A stretch of DNA of 64,000 nt from Chaetoderma sp. LZ-2023a (taxonomy: Eukaryota > Mollusca > Caudofoveata > Chaetodermatida > Chaetodermatidae). The translations under genes and the position numbers were made by a program. Under the pieces are notes generated by a model. It was not told the origin of the DNA. It made no database searches and saw only the letters and a list, made by a program, of their open reading frames with translations. Where the stretch lies: contig CM067371.1 in NCBI GenBank assembly GCA_034401795.1, positions 84,154,783 to 84,218,782 of the forward strand. Reading direction: 5' to 3'. Of the stretch, positions 42,447 through 52,935 are shown piece after piece; within the stretch, counting starts at the first letter, position 1; each line of letters opens with the position of its first letter.

Positions 42447-44434
42447 TCAGGTACGATCCGCTCCCTTCTTTCCGCCGTTGGAGGACTTACCCTTACCCTT
42501 CCCCCTGCCCTTCCCGCCTCTAGGGCGATCAGGAGCAACATTGGGGAGGGTAGGGGCCTCCACAACCTTCCTGGCTTTCTTAGCGGGCGGCGGCTGAGAA
42601 AATCCAGACGAAGCAGAAGTCGCAGTAGGCTTAGCTTTCGCCTTGCCTTTCTGCTTCTTCTGCTTTTTCGAAGGCTGGACAGCTAACGGTTTCCCTACAG
42701 CCCCTAGTGCGTGCGCTTGCCGCACTAGCTCCAGCTGTAGGTTTACCGCCAACCGATTCTGCGCAATGCTGGCAGTGTCCTCTAGGATGGCCCGCGCCTG
42801 GCCACCGAAGATGCTAGGCCCTGTCAGGGGTGTCCCAAGAGGACGCTCCCTGACTGCCGTAGCCGGACGCATATGGTCAAGAACCATTTGCCTCCTGGAC
42901 TTTGTCACACACGCCTGCACCCTTGCCAGTGCGTCCCTAGACAGCACCAAGCCGTCATTGACGCACGAAAGCGCCACAGGTGGCACAGGGTGGCCTGCCC
43001 CTGCTTCAGCCCACACCGACTGAAGAAGGCGATACGATTGGTTGACAGCACTCATAGCTGCCCTCGCACCCACATCGCATAGGGACAGGACTTCATCCTG
43101 GTGTGCCTGGGACTTGTCCACAAGTGCCAGACCGGGGCCGCCCGCTCCAGCACTCTGAACACCCAGTACCCAGCGGTCATTCTCGGTGACCGACGGGACA
43201 ACACCATACCTGTCGTATTCCCCCCGTGGAATACGACCCCTCGCCCGCACCTCCATGGAGGCCGCAAGAAGCTGGCCCTTGTTCATGCGTTGTTTGCTAT
43301 AAATAGTATCAAGCAACACCATAAACCATGGATCCAGTCCAACAGACTGGATCAGGGCTGCGGGCAAGATCCCCGTCCTAATCAATGCACCGATGGACGG
43401 GGTACATCCTCCTCGGCCGTGGTCGAAACCACAGACGGGTCCACCCTGGCTAGCCAAGCCAGAGCCTCAGACCAATCCGTCTCCGAGGAGGACACTCCCG
43501 TGAACACGTCACCCGTTGACATGTTCACGGCCCTACCAGCAACGGCCTCCCGGCTAGGAGCCATTGCTGATATGCCAGGAACTCCGGTACCGTACGGTTC
43601 CGCCACCACCCCATGGAACACACCAGTCCATGGAGTAGGCCTGCACGGAAAACCGTGCGGACCCGTAGCGGTTGAGGAACCGTGGTCAAACACGGGCGCC
43701 AACGGCACCCCATGTCTGACCGCCGGACCAGGCGAGATAGGTGAGTACCATGCCTGGCCGGCCACACCCGTCACCGTGTTGGTTGGCAGCAAACCAACCA
43801 TCATGGGACCGGTGCCCGGTACCGGAGTGGCCTCAACCATGGGCGGAGCCGCTGCCCTGGCTTGCGCCAGGCCAGACAGATGGAGGACGGGTTCCATCAG
43901 GACGGAATCGACCTCCATGATCTCCACCCGCGGCCTCACAGGCCGCAGCACCCTCTCCTCCTCGGCCTCCTCATCTTCAGACCCCTAAGAGTCGTCACTA
44001 GACAAGGAAAAGCGTGGAGCCGTCCTGGCGGACAGCTCCCATGCCTGACGGACGGCTCCCATGCCTGACGGACAGGCCACCGCTACTGGACCACCCGGAG
44101 GTGGCCGCAGAGAGACAGAACCCATTAGGCCGGAGCCTGACGGGACTGCCAGGGGGCCGTACGAAACGGCTCCCTCGGTGTCCAGTCCAGAACCCTGTCC
44201 AAGGACAGGGTCCGAATCAAACATGGGGAGAGACTGCCCTACAACTTTTGGCAGCAGGGACGACACCAGCGTGGGCAGAACGCTATGCAAGACACCTTGC
44301 CTAGCCGGACCAAACCACGCCGGCGGTGCCATCTCCGCCACCTCCGGTTGCAGACGTGGAACGCCCCCACGGGCCAAAACGGACGCTTCACGATTTACTT
44401 TCGGACCGCCTGACCCCGCGTCAGACCCTGCCAA
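42447..44434 (-). pseudogene. DIRS-B1 gag-like protein
   Basis: A GC-rich coding-like region precedes RT. Three open segments follow one another: 44,434-43,985, then the same frame after a single TAG at 43,985 to 43,382, then a shifted frame 43,457-42,447 (336 codons). The N-terminal half is proline/glycine/valine rich. The C-terminal half is more structured (IYSKQRMNKGQLLAAS; NRLAVNLQLELVRQAHALG) and ends in a lysine-rich tail (KKQKKQKGKAKAKP; GGKGRGKGKGKS) suited to nucleic-acid binding. No CCHC knuckle is visible. No ATG is found at the 5' end. A 295-codon frame on the opposite strand is its shadow. Confidence 0.7.
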
Positions 44435-44439
44435 GTCCT

Positions 44440-45490
44440 TCTGGCAAGGAACTTAAGCATCATATCGACCGACCACACAGCGCAAACGTTACACCTACTG
44501 TCAAGACTACACTTAGTACAGTGGAAACAGACATGGTCCTTGCAATGAACCCGTACGATATGTGGCACTCGACACATGATGGCGGGGCTGGCTTGGCCTA
44601 TAAACCAAACCTACAATAAGCCAGCGGAACGAAACAAAAATGGAAGGCAGACAATTAATTTTCAAATATATTGACCATAAATTAACTGTCACCCTCCCGC
44701 ACTCCACAACGTTACAGCAAAGATCGCATCGATTATGATGACAAGAATGAAGCGGGCAATAATACACCCATACACTGATCCTCAAGGATGTATAACGGAA
44801 CCAGGAATCATATCGCATAGCATTCGGGGTATATTTACTAATAAATATAAATTATACTCCTAACGAAGGCCAAAACGATATGTGAAGAAACAACAAAATG
44901 TAAACAAACTGCTGTAGCACACGGTAAAACCGCAGACCACACATCTACATCAAGAATTTTGAAACCACTGATCATTGCAAACAGATCGTGATAACACGCA
45001 AAACTTGAAAATTCCAAAGTTTTTCTGGTACCAATTAAAGTACGCAGCACCCAGAATCAGATGCGCGAATTAATGAAACATTTTCTTCACATAAACATCC
45101 GAGAAACACGGGTGTGACGACACCCGCTCGGATCTTACGGAGAACGACGTCAGCCGATCATCGTGTTAAAACACCGATAAGCCAACACCTAATTTCATAT
45201 CTGCCGATCGCCTGTTGGGGATTTAAAGGAAGGCGATCATCTGGCATATTTCGTTGTTAACACACGTCCCAGATTCTTTGGGGTTAGAAATTGGAACATG
45301 CGACACATACAAAATTTTAGAGACCTAAGTCTTTTAACTATGGAATAACATGGAAATATACGACCTGATATCCTCGGAAGCATCCATATTAATCCACAAT
45401 ATCGTTTTGAGAACGCACAAGCTATCACAATTAATCACAGTAAAAAGACTTAGGCTTAAACAATCTTAAGACTTTCCAACTGCAAAAAGC
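44440..45490 (-). other. DIRS-B1 5' leader region
   Basis: About 1 kb of AT-richer sequence lies between the left ITR and gag; it is also present in DIRS-B2 (60,176-61,130) with high similarity. It has no conserved ORF; small frames on the minus strand are present in both copies but start and end differently. Presumably it holds promoter and leader functions. Confidence 0.6.
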
Positions 45491-45676
45491 ATGTATTCTC
45501 TTGTCGCTATGCAAACAAGAATGAGCTCTATGGTAGACGGGTACTCGGCAGTTGGGAGCCGAGTACCCGGTTCCAAGGAGTCGGTAAAGCTTTCTAAGTC
45601 TATAGTCCTAGAGTCAGCTGTCAGAGCCAGCTGTATATCCGAAGTAACAGAATGGTGAGTATTGATCGAAGGAGAA
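45490..45676 (-). repeat. DIRS-B1 left inverted terminal repeat
   Basis: Reverse complement of 38,549-38,740. It carries the same CGGGTACTCGGC / GCCGAGTACCCG hairpin (45,538-45,569). The outermost bases read TTCTCCTTCGATC on the minus strand. Confidence 0.88.
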
Positions 45677-47214
45677 CTGGGCATTCATAGATGTCGCAAA
45701 CAGATCTACTAGAGGACGATCCATAAGACTGAAAATCGCTTTGACAACCGACCTCTTTAACTGCCACTCTGAGTGGGCGAATTTGCTGGGACGTGACAGT
45801 TGGTCTGCAAGAAAATTCAGATTGCCTGGGACATGAGAAGACACTAGAAAAATTTGATTCTTGCGACACCATAAGAGAAGGTTCCACACTTCTAGACAAA
45901 GGAGGAATGACTGTGTACCCCCCTGCCAGTTGATATAAGAAACCACTGTCGAATTGTCCGATCGAATCGAGACTTTGAGATCTATCACAAGATCTGATCA
46001 TGAAAGGAGCCTTCTTGACAGCCCACAATTTCAGAATGTTGATATGAGCAGTCGACTCCTCCAAGGACCACAGACCGGAAACCGACGGAGTCCCAGACCG
46101 CTCCCCATCCCTCCTGAGAAGCGTCTGTGAAGACTTTACCAGTGGAACACCCATCAGAAGCAGAGAACGATCCTTCCAAAAATCTAGATGAGGAATCAAG
46201 TGTTCTCTGATGGTAAATAGAGTGAACCGACTGCTTCCAAAGAGACATTACATACATTTGGAAGGGTCTTCTCATCAGCGCCGCCCAAGGAATTACAGTC
46301 TCTACACTGACCATCAAACCCATCACTCTTAGCAGAAATTTTGCTCTGACCATGGGAGAAGACATGATTTCCATTGCCACTGATAAAGCCTCTATCCTTG
46401 GATCTGAGGGGAAGACTAGACCCCGGGCCTGGTCGAAATAAACGCCTAGATGCGTGAAGATTTGAGATGGAACTAGGCTTGATTTCTTTAGATATAAATC
46501 TACCCTAGGTTGCATGCCGGACTGCAAACCTCTGGAAGAATTCCTGAGAGAATTGAGGATGACTGCCTTTACCAACCAATCGTCTATATAAATGTGAAGA
46601 TGGATAGAACGACTGTGTAAAATTCCTGCCACGGCTGAGACTAGGTGAGTAAAAAGAAAAGGAGCTGTGGTCAGGCCAAAGGGTATGGCGCGAAACTGCC
46701 AAACTCGATCCTTGTAAGCAAACCTCAGGAATTTTCTGAAGGAAGGGTGAATGAGAACATGAAAGAAGGTGTCCTTTAGATCGATGGAAGACGTCCACAT
46801 CCCCTGATCTAGACTGGAAATGATCTGGGAGATTGTCTCCATCTTGAACTTGGGAGTAAGAATCATAAGATTTAGCTTCTTCAAATTTATGATAGGACGC
46901 CAACCTGCTGTTTTCTTGCAAACTAAAAAGATGATTGAATAGTAGCCCGGGTCTACTCTCCAGTGGGGAACTTCTTCTATTGCCCTCTTGACAATCATGG
47001 CTTCCAACTCCTCTTCCAAGGCAACCAATTTTTCTGGATTGGATGGAATTGGTGTCCATTTTGGAAGAGCAGAAAGAAGAGGAGGATGACGGATCCATGA
47101 CGGTGCGTAACCCCAATGTATCTGAGAAACTAGCCAGGAGTCCTGAATGAGGGCCTGCCAATTCTCCCAAACAAAGAAAGGCGCCCTCCTACTGGCACAT
47201 TGGGTAAAAGGCAC
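45677..47214 (-). pseudogene. DIRS-A reverse transcriptase / RNase H, 5' part
   Basis: A 409-codon frame holds RT: KWTPIPSNPEKLVALEEEL, RPIINLKKLNLMI, motif A MWTSSIDLKDTFFHVL, motif B AIPFGLTTAPFLF and motif C HIYIDDWLVKA. RNase H starts at VFTDASQEGWGAVW. The frame shifts near 46,060, and RNase H continues with SIRSDNSTVVSYINW and SHVPGNLNFLADQLSRP. The sequence ends at the B1 insertion (MNAQ, about 45,680). RT itself has no lesion over its whole core; the start codon is unclear because the frame is open further upstream. It would copy element RNA into cDNA. Confidence 0.9.
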
Positions 47215-50200
47215 TAGACCGACTGATCCAAAGGCACAAGAATAGGGGGAGGCATGATTAAAGGAAGAGAGAAGGTTGGACGTACCCGGGAATAGTCCAC
47301 ACCTTCAAACTCTCTTTCCTTGATACCCTCTAAAGGAAGAACAACCTCTGGACCTGGAACTAGGATGACGAGAAAGGGACTGACCCTCTCTTGCCCAAAG
47401 AGAGAAAGACTGCCTCCCTTGGGACTGAGAATGATGAGAGGATATGGAATCAAAGCGATCCTCCTCCACGGATCGATCTTGAATATTGGAAGAATGGTTA
47501 AAATTATTAATAACTCTAGAGGGATAAGCCCCAAATTGGTCTGGTTTAAGGCTCTTTCTTCTAGGAGATGAATTCGCTCTTTACTGAAGAAACATCTCTT
47601 TTCGAAGAAGGATTAGTAAAGGAAATCTGAGCCTGAAGCTCCCTAGAGGCCTTCAGGTGCTCAGATTCCGCATGAATGAGACTGGGAGCCGACTGTCCGA
47701 ATATATCCTGACCAAATGGGGGTGGGGGAGCTGAAATAAGACTATTCTTCAAAGAATTGGATATCTGAACCTGAGAGCTTCCCGGACCTTCTCTTAGAGG
47801 TAATGAATCCCAAAGATCTACAGACTGAACTGAGCGAACCACGAGACAGATCCGCCAAGGAACGAAAAACTGATAAAGGAACCTGATCACAACGTTCTTG
47901 AGCCTTATGAACAGCTTCAGATAACAGAGCAAGGAAATTGGCCGACTTAAGCTGAGATCTGCAAACAGACTCCCATCTAAAAAGATCAGTGGAATGCTCA
48001 ACCTTGGAAGACGCCTTTAAATGTGAGGAAAGAACATCCCAAGAGGAACCAGAAAGAGACCGAGGAGTAGCAATCTTCAAATAATCCTTTTTGGGAACTT
48101 GAACAGGCGCATCATATTTAGAAGAAAGAGAAAACTCCTTACAGTTAACATCATTAACAAAGAAATCCAGCATATCTACGACTAAGTTATCAATAGGGAG
48201 AACTTGAGGAGAGGAAGAAGAAGAATCAGACTTAGAGAGAGCAGACCCGAAAGAAGCAGGGTCAATAGCAAATTCCTCCTTAAGAGGAAGAGAAAGAGTA
48301 GAGGGGATCCACCTGTGAGCCATGGACTAGTCTTCCGAAGAGGCTCTGACCGGACAAAACCTCTTCAGATCACTGGCCCTGACTGACTTGGGAACTGATG
48401 GAAGAGAAGAATCACCTGAAACTAAAGATTCACCCACTCTAGAGGAAATAGAACATGGTCTTCTAGCAGACTCAGGAAAGGAAGAAGCTTGATCAGAAGG
48501 AAAAGAATCCCTACCATGATCCTGACTAGAAGACAAGAAAGGATGAACCAGAGAACTGGCAGAAAACCTCGAGAGGATAAAAAAATGAGCCGAAACAAAA
48601 GAACAATCTAGAGAAGAATCCCTAACCACAGAAAACAAAGAGAAATCTAAACCTGAATCAACAATTTGAAATTCTAACTCAGGAGAAAGAACAACGGAAA
48701 CAATCGGATCAAGATGATCAAAAGAAGGAGAGGCAGAAGAGGAAGAAGAGAAGAAATTGGAAGAACAAATGTAGAAGGAGAATGATCTAATGATCCCTGA
48801 GAAGAACCAATAGATGAAGAGACTGGAGAATCCTGGAGGAGGCGGAATAGATGATTGAAAAAGAGATGACGAATTAGACACATGACTGGATGAGAAATCC
48901 TTAGCTGAAAGAGAAGAGGCAGATGAGGAAGGAATAGGATTAAAACCTGGAGGATGACAGGAGGCAGTGAAAGAAGGAGACCTCGAGGCAGAGGAACTCA
49001 AAACAGCCTCACGAAAAGAAGGAGCAAAGGAAAAAGAAAACAAATCAACCTCGACTACCTGAGATGGCGGGAAAGAACCATAATTGGAAACTAAAGAATC
49101 ATGAGAAAAAATTCTGTGAGAAAAATCAGAACCAGAACCTACAAAACTCCTATCATCATACTCCTTACGCCTATCCACTGAAAAATTCTCCGAATCAAAA
49201 GAAACTGAAAATGGAAGCGTAAGTTTATGCTTGGATAAGTTCTTAGTCGAGGCTAACCGACTATGTTCATTTGCTATCCCGGAAGTTACGTCCCAACCGG
49301 AAGCGGAAGTCTATCCGGATCTGAACGACCCGGAAGTGCACCCCTAGAACCAGAAGCGGAAGTGTACAGACCGGAATCCAAACCGGAAACGGAAGCGCTT
49401 CTACCGGAGGACGAAAAATAATAAGGGTTCACAGACCGCGGATATCCGGTATGACCGGAAGCGCTGCTAAAACCGGAAGCGGAAGTAGGAACCGGATCTT
49501 GAAGACCCGGATGTCCTGTAAAACCGGAAGTCAGACCGGATACGGAAGGAACGGAAGTAGATCCGGAAAATAGAAGTAAACCTGAGTCCCGAATCCACTA
49601 CAACTGAAGCGGAACTACTAGAAATTGAAAAGCTTGATTGAAGACTTTGGGCTATAGGCGATCTATGAACAATTTTGACGACCGGTATGACCGAAACTTT
49701 GGCATTAGCATAAGGCTTTTGGACGGGGGCTTCCGCCGCCGCCACCACTGCTTGAGAGTTATGCCTATCACCCTCAAGACTAATGTGGGTTTGACCCGGT
49801 GACCTGCTCGAGATCACCTTCGAGAGCTTTTTTGCTCTAGTTTTTTGTCTTGGAGACCTGAATTCTTGCATGGACGTAAGAGGAATCAGTTTTCCCCATT
49901 TGCGGGCGTGCCCGCTAGCCCTCGGGCTATTGCCCGAATCAAAAGAAACCTCCTGTTTCTTGGCCTCCAGGATGGCAGAAGAAATTCTTTCGTCTAGCGA
50001 CTTAGTCAAGACAGCAGCGAAGGGTTCAAACCTAGCAAATAAAGCCAAAACAGCTCCAGAATTCGCCGAAGAGGTCCCCCTCCGTTGCTGATGGTTTAGA
50101 CACAGTTTTTGCAAAAGACGCAGCTTTTGTCTTACCAGCAACGGAGGTAGGGGAAGCTCGACTAGAGGGCAGCAGTTGTTTTGTGGGAAAATCCTTAAAA

Positions 50201-50319
50201 AAGGCCCTAGAAACTGATGCCGACCACCCTTTGCATAATCCCGCACATTGCTGTGGGGGTGCACGAGGTGCATTTCGAATACACATATCCTCCATATGCC
50301 GCAGAGTGAAGACGATCAC
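47214..50319 (-). pseudogene. DIRS-A gag-like region, multiply broken
   Basis: Open segments follow in changing frames: about 50,319-50,030 (MCIRNAPRAPPQQCAGL), 50,090-49,467 (SLDERISSAILEAKKQE), 49,178-48,327 (serine/phenylalanine-rich), 48,323-47,742 (VVDMLDFFVNDVNCKEF; LKSANFLALLSEAVHKAQE), and then a short arginine/serine-rich tail to 47,214. The 48.3-47.7 kb part resembles the structured core seen in DIRS gag proteins (helical, before RT). Several stops and shifts. The region around 49,200-49,600 is unusually rich in CCGGAA repeats. Confidence 0.6.
49270..49570. repeat. CCGGAAGCGGAAGT-type degenerate short tandem repeats in DIRS-A gag
   Basis: ACCGGAAG, CGGAAGCGGAAG and GACCGGAA recur more than fifteen times within about 300 bp. 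On the coding strand this would give Ser/Phe/Arg-rich repeats. It may be a low-complexity coding region that expanded by slippage. Confidence 0.7.
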
Positions 50320-50805
50320 ACTTGGAGGACGTGCATTTGTCTTATCGGTCGTTTTAACAGACTCCTAAAAATGAAAAAAGGGAACAATGAAGTATACAGC
50401 TGGGTATTTCGTTAAAAAGAGTCTAGAAACATAAAAAACACATTTCTAAGAAAGGCGGGAAAGTTCAAATTTGTTAACAAATCCCTAACGACAAGAAACA
50501 AACTTTCATTGGGAATAAATGTAATTCCTTATAATGCACTAATTGAAAAGTTGGTGATATAGGTATAGTAAGATTGTTACCATGAAAACGTTAGTACCCT
50601 CACGTAAACCGGTAACATTTATATACATACAAATGTAGTTATAAAATTCAATATAACCACGAATATACTTCCTAAACGTAACTTAGGGAAGATAGACTTC
50701 ATAGTAGGCATAATTATCAATATGAAGTACTCTCAAAGTATAGCCGACACAGCGCAAAGCTATAAAAACTCTGGATAATATTTGAGCAGTTATTCTGCTT
50801 GCAGA

Positions 50806-51092
50806 ATAATTGAAAAGTGCATCTGTTTCCTATTTGGGCTCCAGTGCGCATGCGCAAGCGCGCTTAGTGACAGGCATCACTATAGTGAGTACAGACTGGT
50901 GCCAGTCTATATTAGTCAATATACTGGAGATGGACTTAACCAGTAGCCTGGTTGAGGGTCCATATTAATAGGAATAGGCATGGGGAGGTGTATATGCAAG
51001 TATAAAAATCTTATTCTGGTAGCTAAATGCATTAATTGATTTAGCACGTAGCGATTGAACGGTAATGGATGTTTTTGTGGTGTAATAACAAC
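50806..51092 (-). repeat. DIRS-A left inverted terminal repeat
   Basis: The inverse of 36,396-36,715: ATCACTATAGTGAGTACAGA and CATGGGGAGGTGTATATGCA are shared. The outer end on the minus strand is GTT-GTTATTACACC. Beyond 51,092 the sequence is unrelated. Confidence 0.9.
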
Positions 51093-52259
51093 GCCTAATT
51101 GTGGATCCAATAATGTCATCCTTGAAAACATCCGGATTTGTAAATATTGAAGATGAATGGGTGTGAGTGTGATGCGGAGGGTGAGAGAGGTTGAGGATGG
51201 CTGTATGTGGTAGGCATACACAAATTTGCGCACACGCCGTTTTGCTGCTCCCGGATATAAATATGCCTGTATTGGTGTGAATAATGTAAGTAGTGATACA
51301 TGAAACATTATTCTTTGGTCATTGTTTCCATGCGTAAATGTAATCTATAATTTTGCTAACATAGTGCCATTATTCATATCTGATAGAAGATGTAGGCTAC
51401 ATGGGGGGGGGGGAGGGGGTTGTGAAAAGTAAAACTTTAGTGAATAAACAAATTTTAAATAAGTAGGTGAACCCGATGTTTAGACATCACGAGCGTATCG
51501 TCTTTACGTACAGTGGTTTGTCAGTGTGTCTGTCATATATTTGACAGTTGTGACAAACCTCCCTTGTGTTGCATTTCTTTTTTTTTATTTGACTTTATTT
51601 AATTATAATTTTCTTTAAATTCTTTGTGTTCATTTATAATTCTTTTATTTATTTGTGCTGACAACATACAGGATCATCTGCATTCTTTGAGTAGCAGCCT
51701 TGTCTCCCTGTACAACATTGCCAATGATAACTGTGCTAGCAAAGGGGTTGTCTCTAATGGCAAAGACGGCTGTCTTGCTCGACCTAGACACTTAAGTGAC
51801 AACATGCCTGTAAACATCTACCAACTGTCAACTTGTTTCAAGGACTACATTATTCTACCCTATCGCCAACTAATCAACTATATTTTGAAATGCCAAAATA
51901 TTTTGGATGTTATTAGTCAGTGCTGTTGATTTGTTCCAATTTCTTTTCTCCTTAAATTTGTCATGACTTGTTCAATTCCACTTGCTACATGTACATATTG
52001 AAACAAATTTCTGTGCTAAAGCTCATCAATATAAATATGTCAGTCCTGATCTGTGAAATTCCCTGTGCAACCAATTTGATAGAAATCTGGTGTCATAGGC
52101 AGCAAGACCGACCAGTCCAATTTAGTAGATTCTAAATAGTCAACAGTAATATCCCTACTAATATGAGTACATTGCTATTGTATAAATGTGTACTTCCCAG
52201 CTTACCAGTTAGCCTCAAAAATTATTTTATGCTGTCAATGCTGAATGAGATGCGATTAT
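51093..52259. other. Unclassified DNA with one weak exon candidate
   Basis: 51,683-51,838 (+) has an acceptor-like ACAACATACAG, then an open stretch with HSLSSSLVSLYNIANDN and GCLARPRHLSDNMPV, and a possible donor after TGTTTCAAGG. No family is recognised. There is a poly-G tract at 51,403-51,419. Otherwise nothing is seen. Confidence 0.25.
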
Positions 52260-52645
52260 TATCCCCGCCTCATCACTAGAACCCAGGCGGAAGCGGGTAT
52301 TGTGATTGGGTCTGTCAGTGTGTATGTTTGTCTGTCTGTGGGTCTTTGGATGTATCTAACTACTATCTGATCTTGATCACATTTTAACTCTACAAAAGAA
52401 TATGCCATTCAAGAGGATTTCCAGCCTTTGGTCGTGATCTGAATAGTATAGCCTGGATTGGATCAAATTCTGTATCAATGTACATTGTATTTCTTGGAAA
52501 CTACTAGTCTGACTTGGCTCACTTTTAACACATGACAGGATCCACCAGGATTCCACAACTGTAGGCGTGATACAAAGAAAATCAGGAAAAAATATAGATG
52601 ATCCGGAAAATCTGAAGTTCTAACCCAAAAAGTGACAAAAATAGG
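52260..52645 (+). repeat. Dispersed repeat family S, copy 3
   Basis: TTCTTGGAAACTACTAGTCT, then 'CACCAGGATTCCACAACTG' and 'AGATGATCCGGAAAATC' match 3.2 and 4.9 kb. The start 'GGCGGAAGCGGGTATTG..GTCTGTCTGTGGGTC' resembles common invertebrate repeat leaders. Confidence 0.5.
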
Positions 52646-52739
52646 AGAGCGAAAGTCTGCAATCAATGATTGACCTTGTTGTTTTTGCCACAATCTACTT
52701 TACATTTTGCAAATAACCATGTAAAATTCAAGTCGGCTA

Positions 52740-52935
52740 AAAATAGCTTCTGTATTGAGAGCTGTCAAGACCAAAAGATTTAAAATTTACCACTGGAATA
52801 AATTGCTCGGTAACCGAGCCAGTTATTCCAGTGATACATTTTTTTAAATAATCTGTCTGCAAATGGACATTTCAATGAGAAAATTAAAACTTTCATGAAC
52901 AATTGTTGGGGCTAAACCGCTAAAGGGTTAATTAA
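52740..52935. repeat. M1 MITE copy
   Basis: It contains 'AAATTTACCACTGGAATAAATTG' in parts, GGTAACCGAGCCAGTTATTCC, and the terminus CGCTAAAGGGTTAATTAA. The left terminus is worn. Confidence 0.65.

Larger units (their letters stand above)
38549..45676 (-). mobile_element. DIRS-B1: second DIRS-like element nested in DIRS-A
   Basis: 7,128 bp on the minus strand, with its own inverted terminal repeats (38,549-38,740 and 45,490-45,676), internal complementary region (38,803-38,898), gag-like region, RT/RNase H and YR. The ends are CCTTCA-ATC on the right and TTC-TCCTTCG on the left. The host DIRS-A frame continues across the site once the element is set aside. It is a different family from DIRS-A and nearly the same as DIRS-B2 at 56-61 kb. 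All ORFs are broken. Confidence 0.9.
36396..51092 (-). mobile_element. DIRS-A: DIRS-like tyrosine-recombinase retrotransposon, interrupted by DIRS-B1
   Basis: The element reads on the minus strand from 51,092 to 36,396. Its own sequence is about 7.6 kb; the rest is the nested 7.1-kb DIRS-B1 at 38,549-45,676. It has inverted terminal repeats, a gag-like region, RT and RNase H, a post-RNase H conserved region, a tyrosine recombinase and an internal complementary region. No long terminal direct repeats and no DDE integrase are present. There is no target-site duplication beyond a shared GTT at both edges. Stops and frameshifts in gag and YR plus the insertion make it defective. The layout matches DIRS-1 rather than Ngaro (which has split direct repeats). 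Confidence 0.9.

Noticed and set aside
43101-43988. 295-codon plus-strand frame
   Set aside because: Antisense to the GC-rich gag-like region of DIRS-B1. The minus strand has the lysine-rich tail and structured segments, while the plus-strand text is low-complexity P/T/G.
36396-51092. Ngaro-type or LTR (Gypsy) classification for DIRS-A
   Set aside because: The ends are inverted with an internal complementary region rather than split direct repeats or LTRs, and the integrase is a tyrosine recombinase rather than DDE type.
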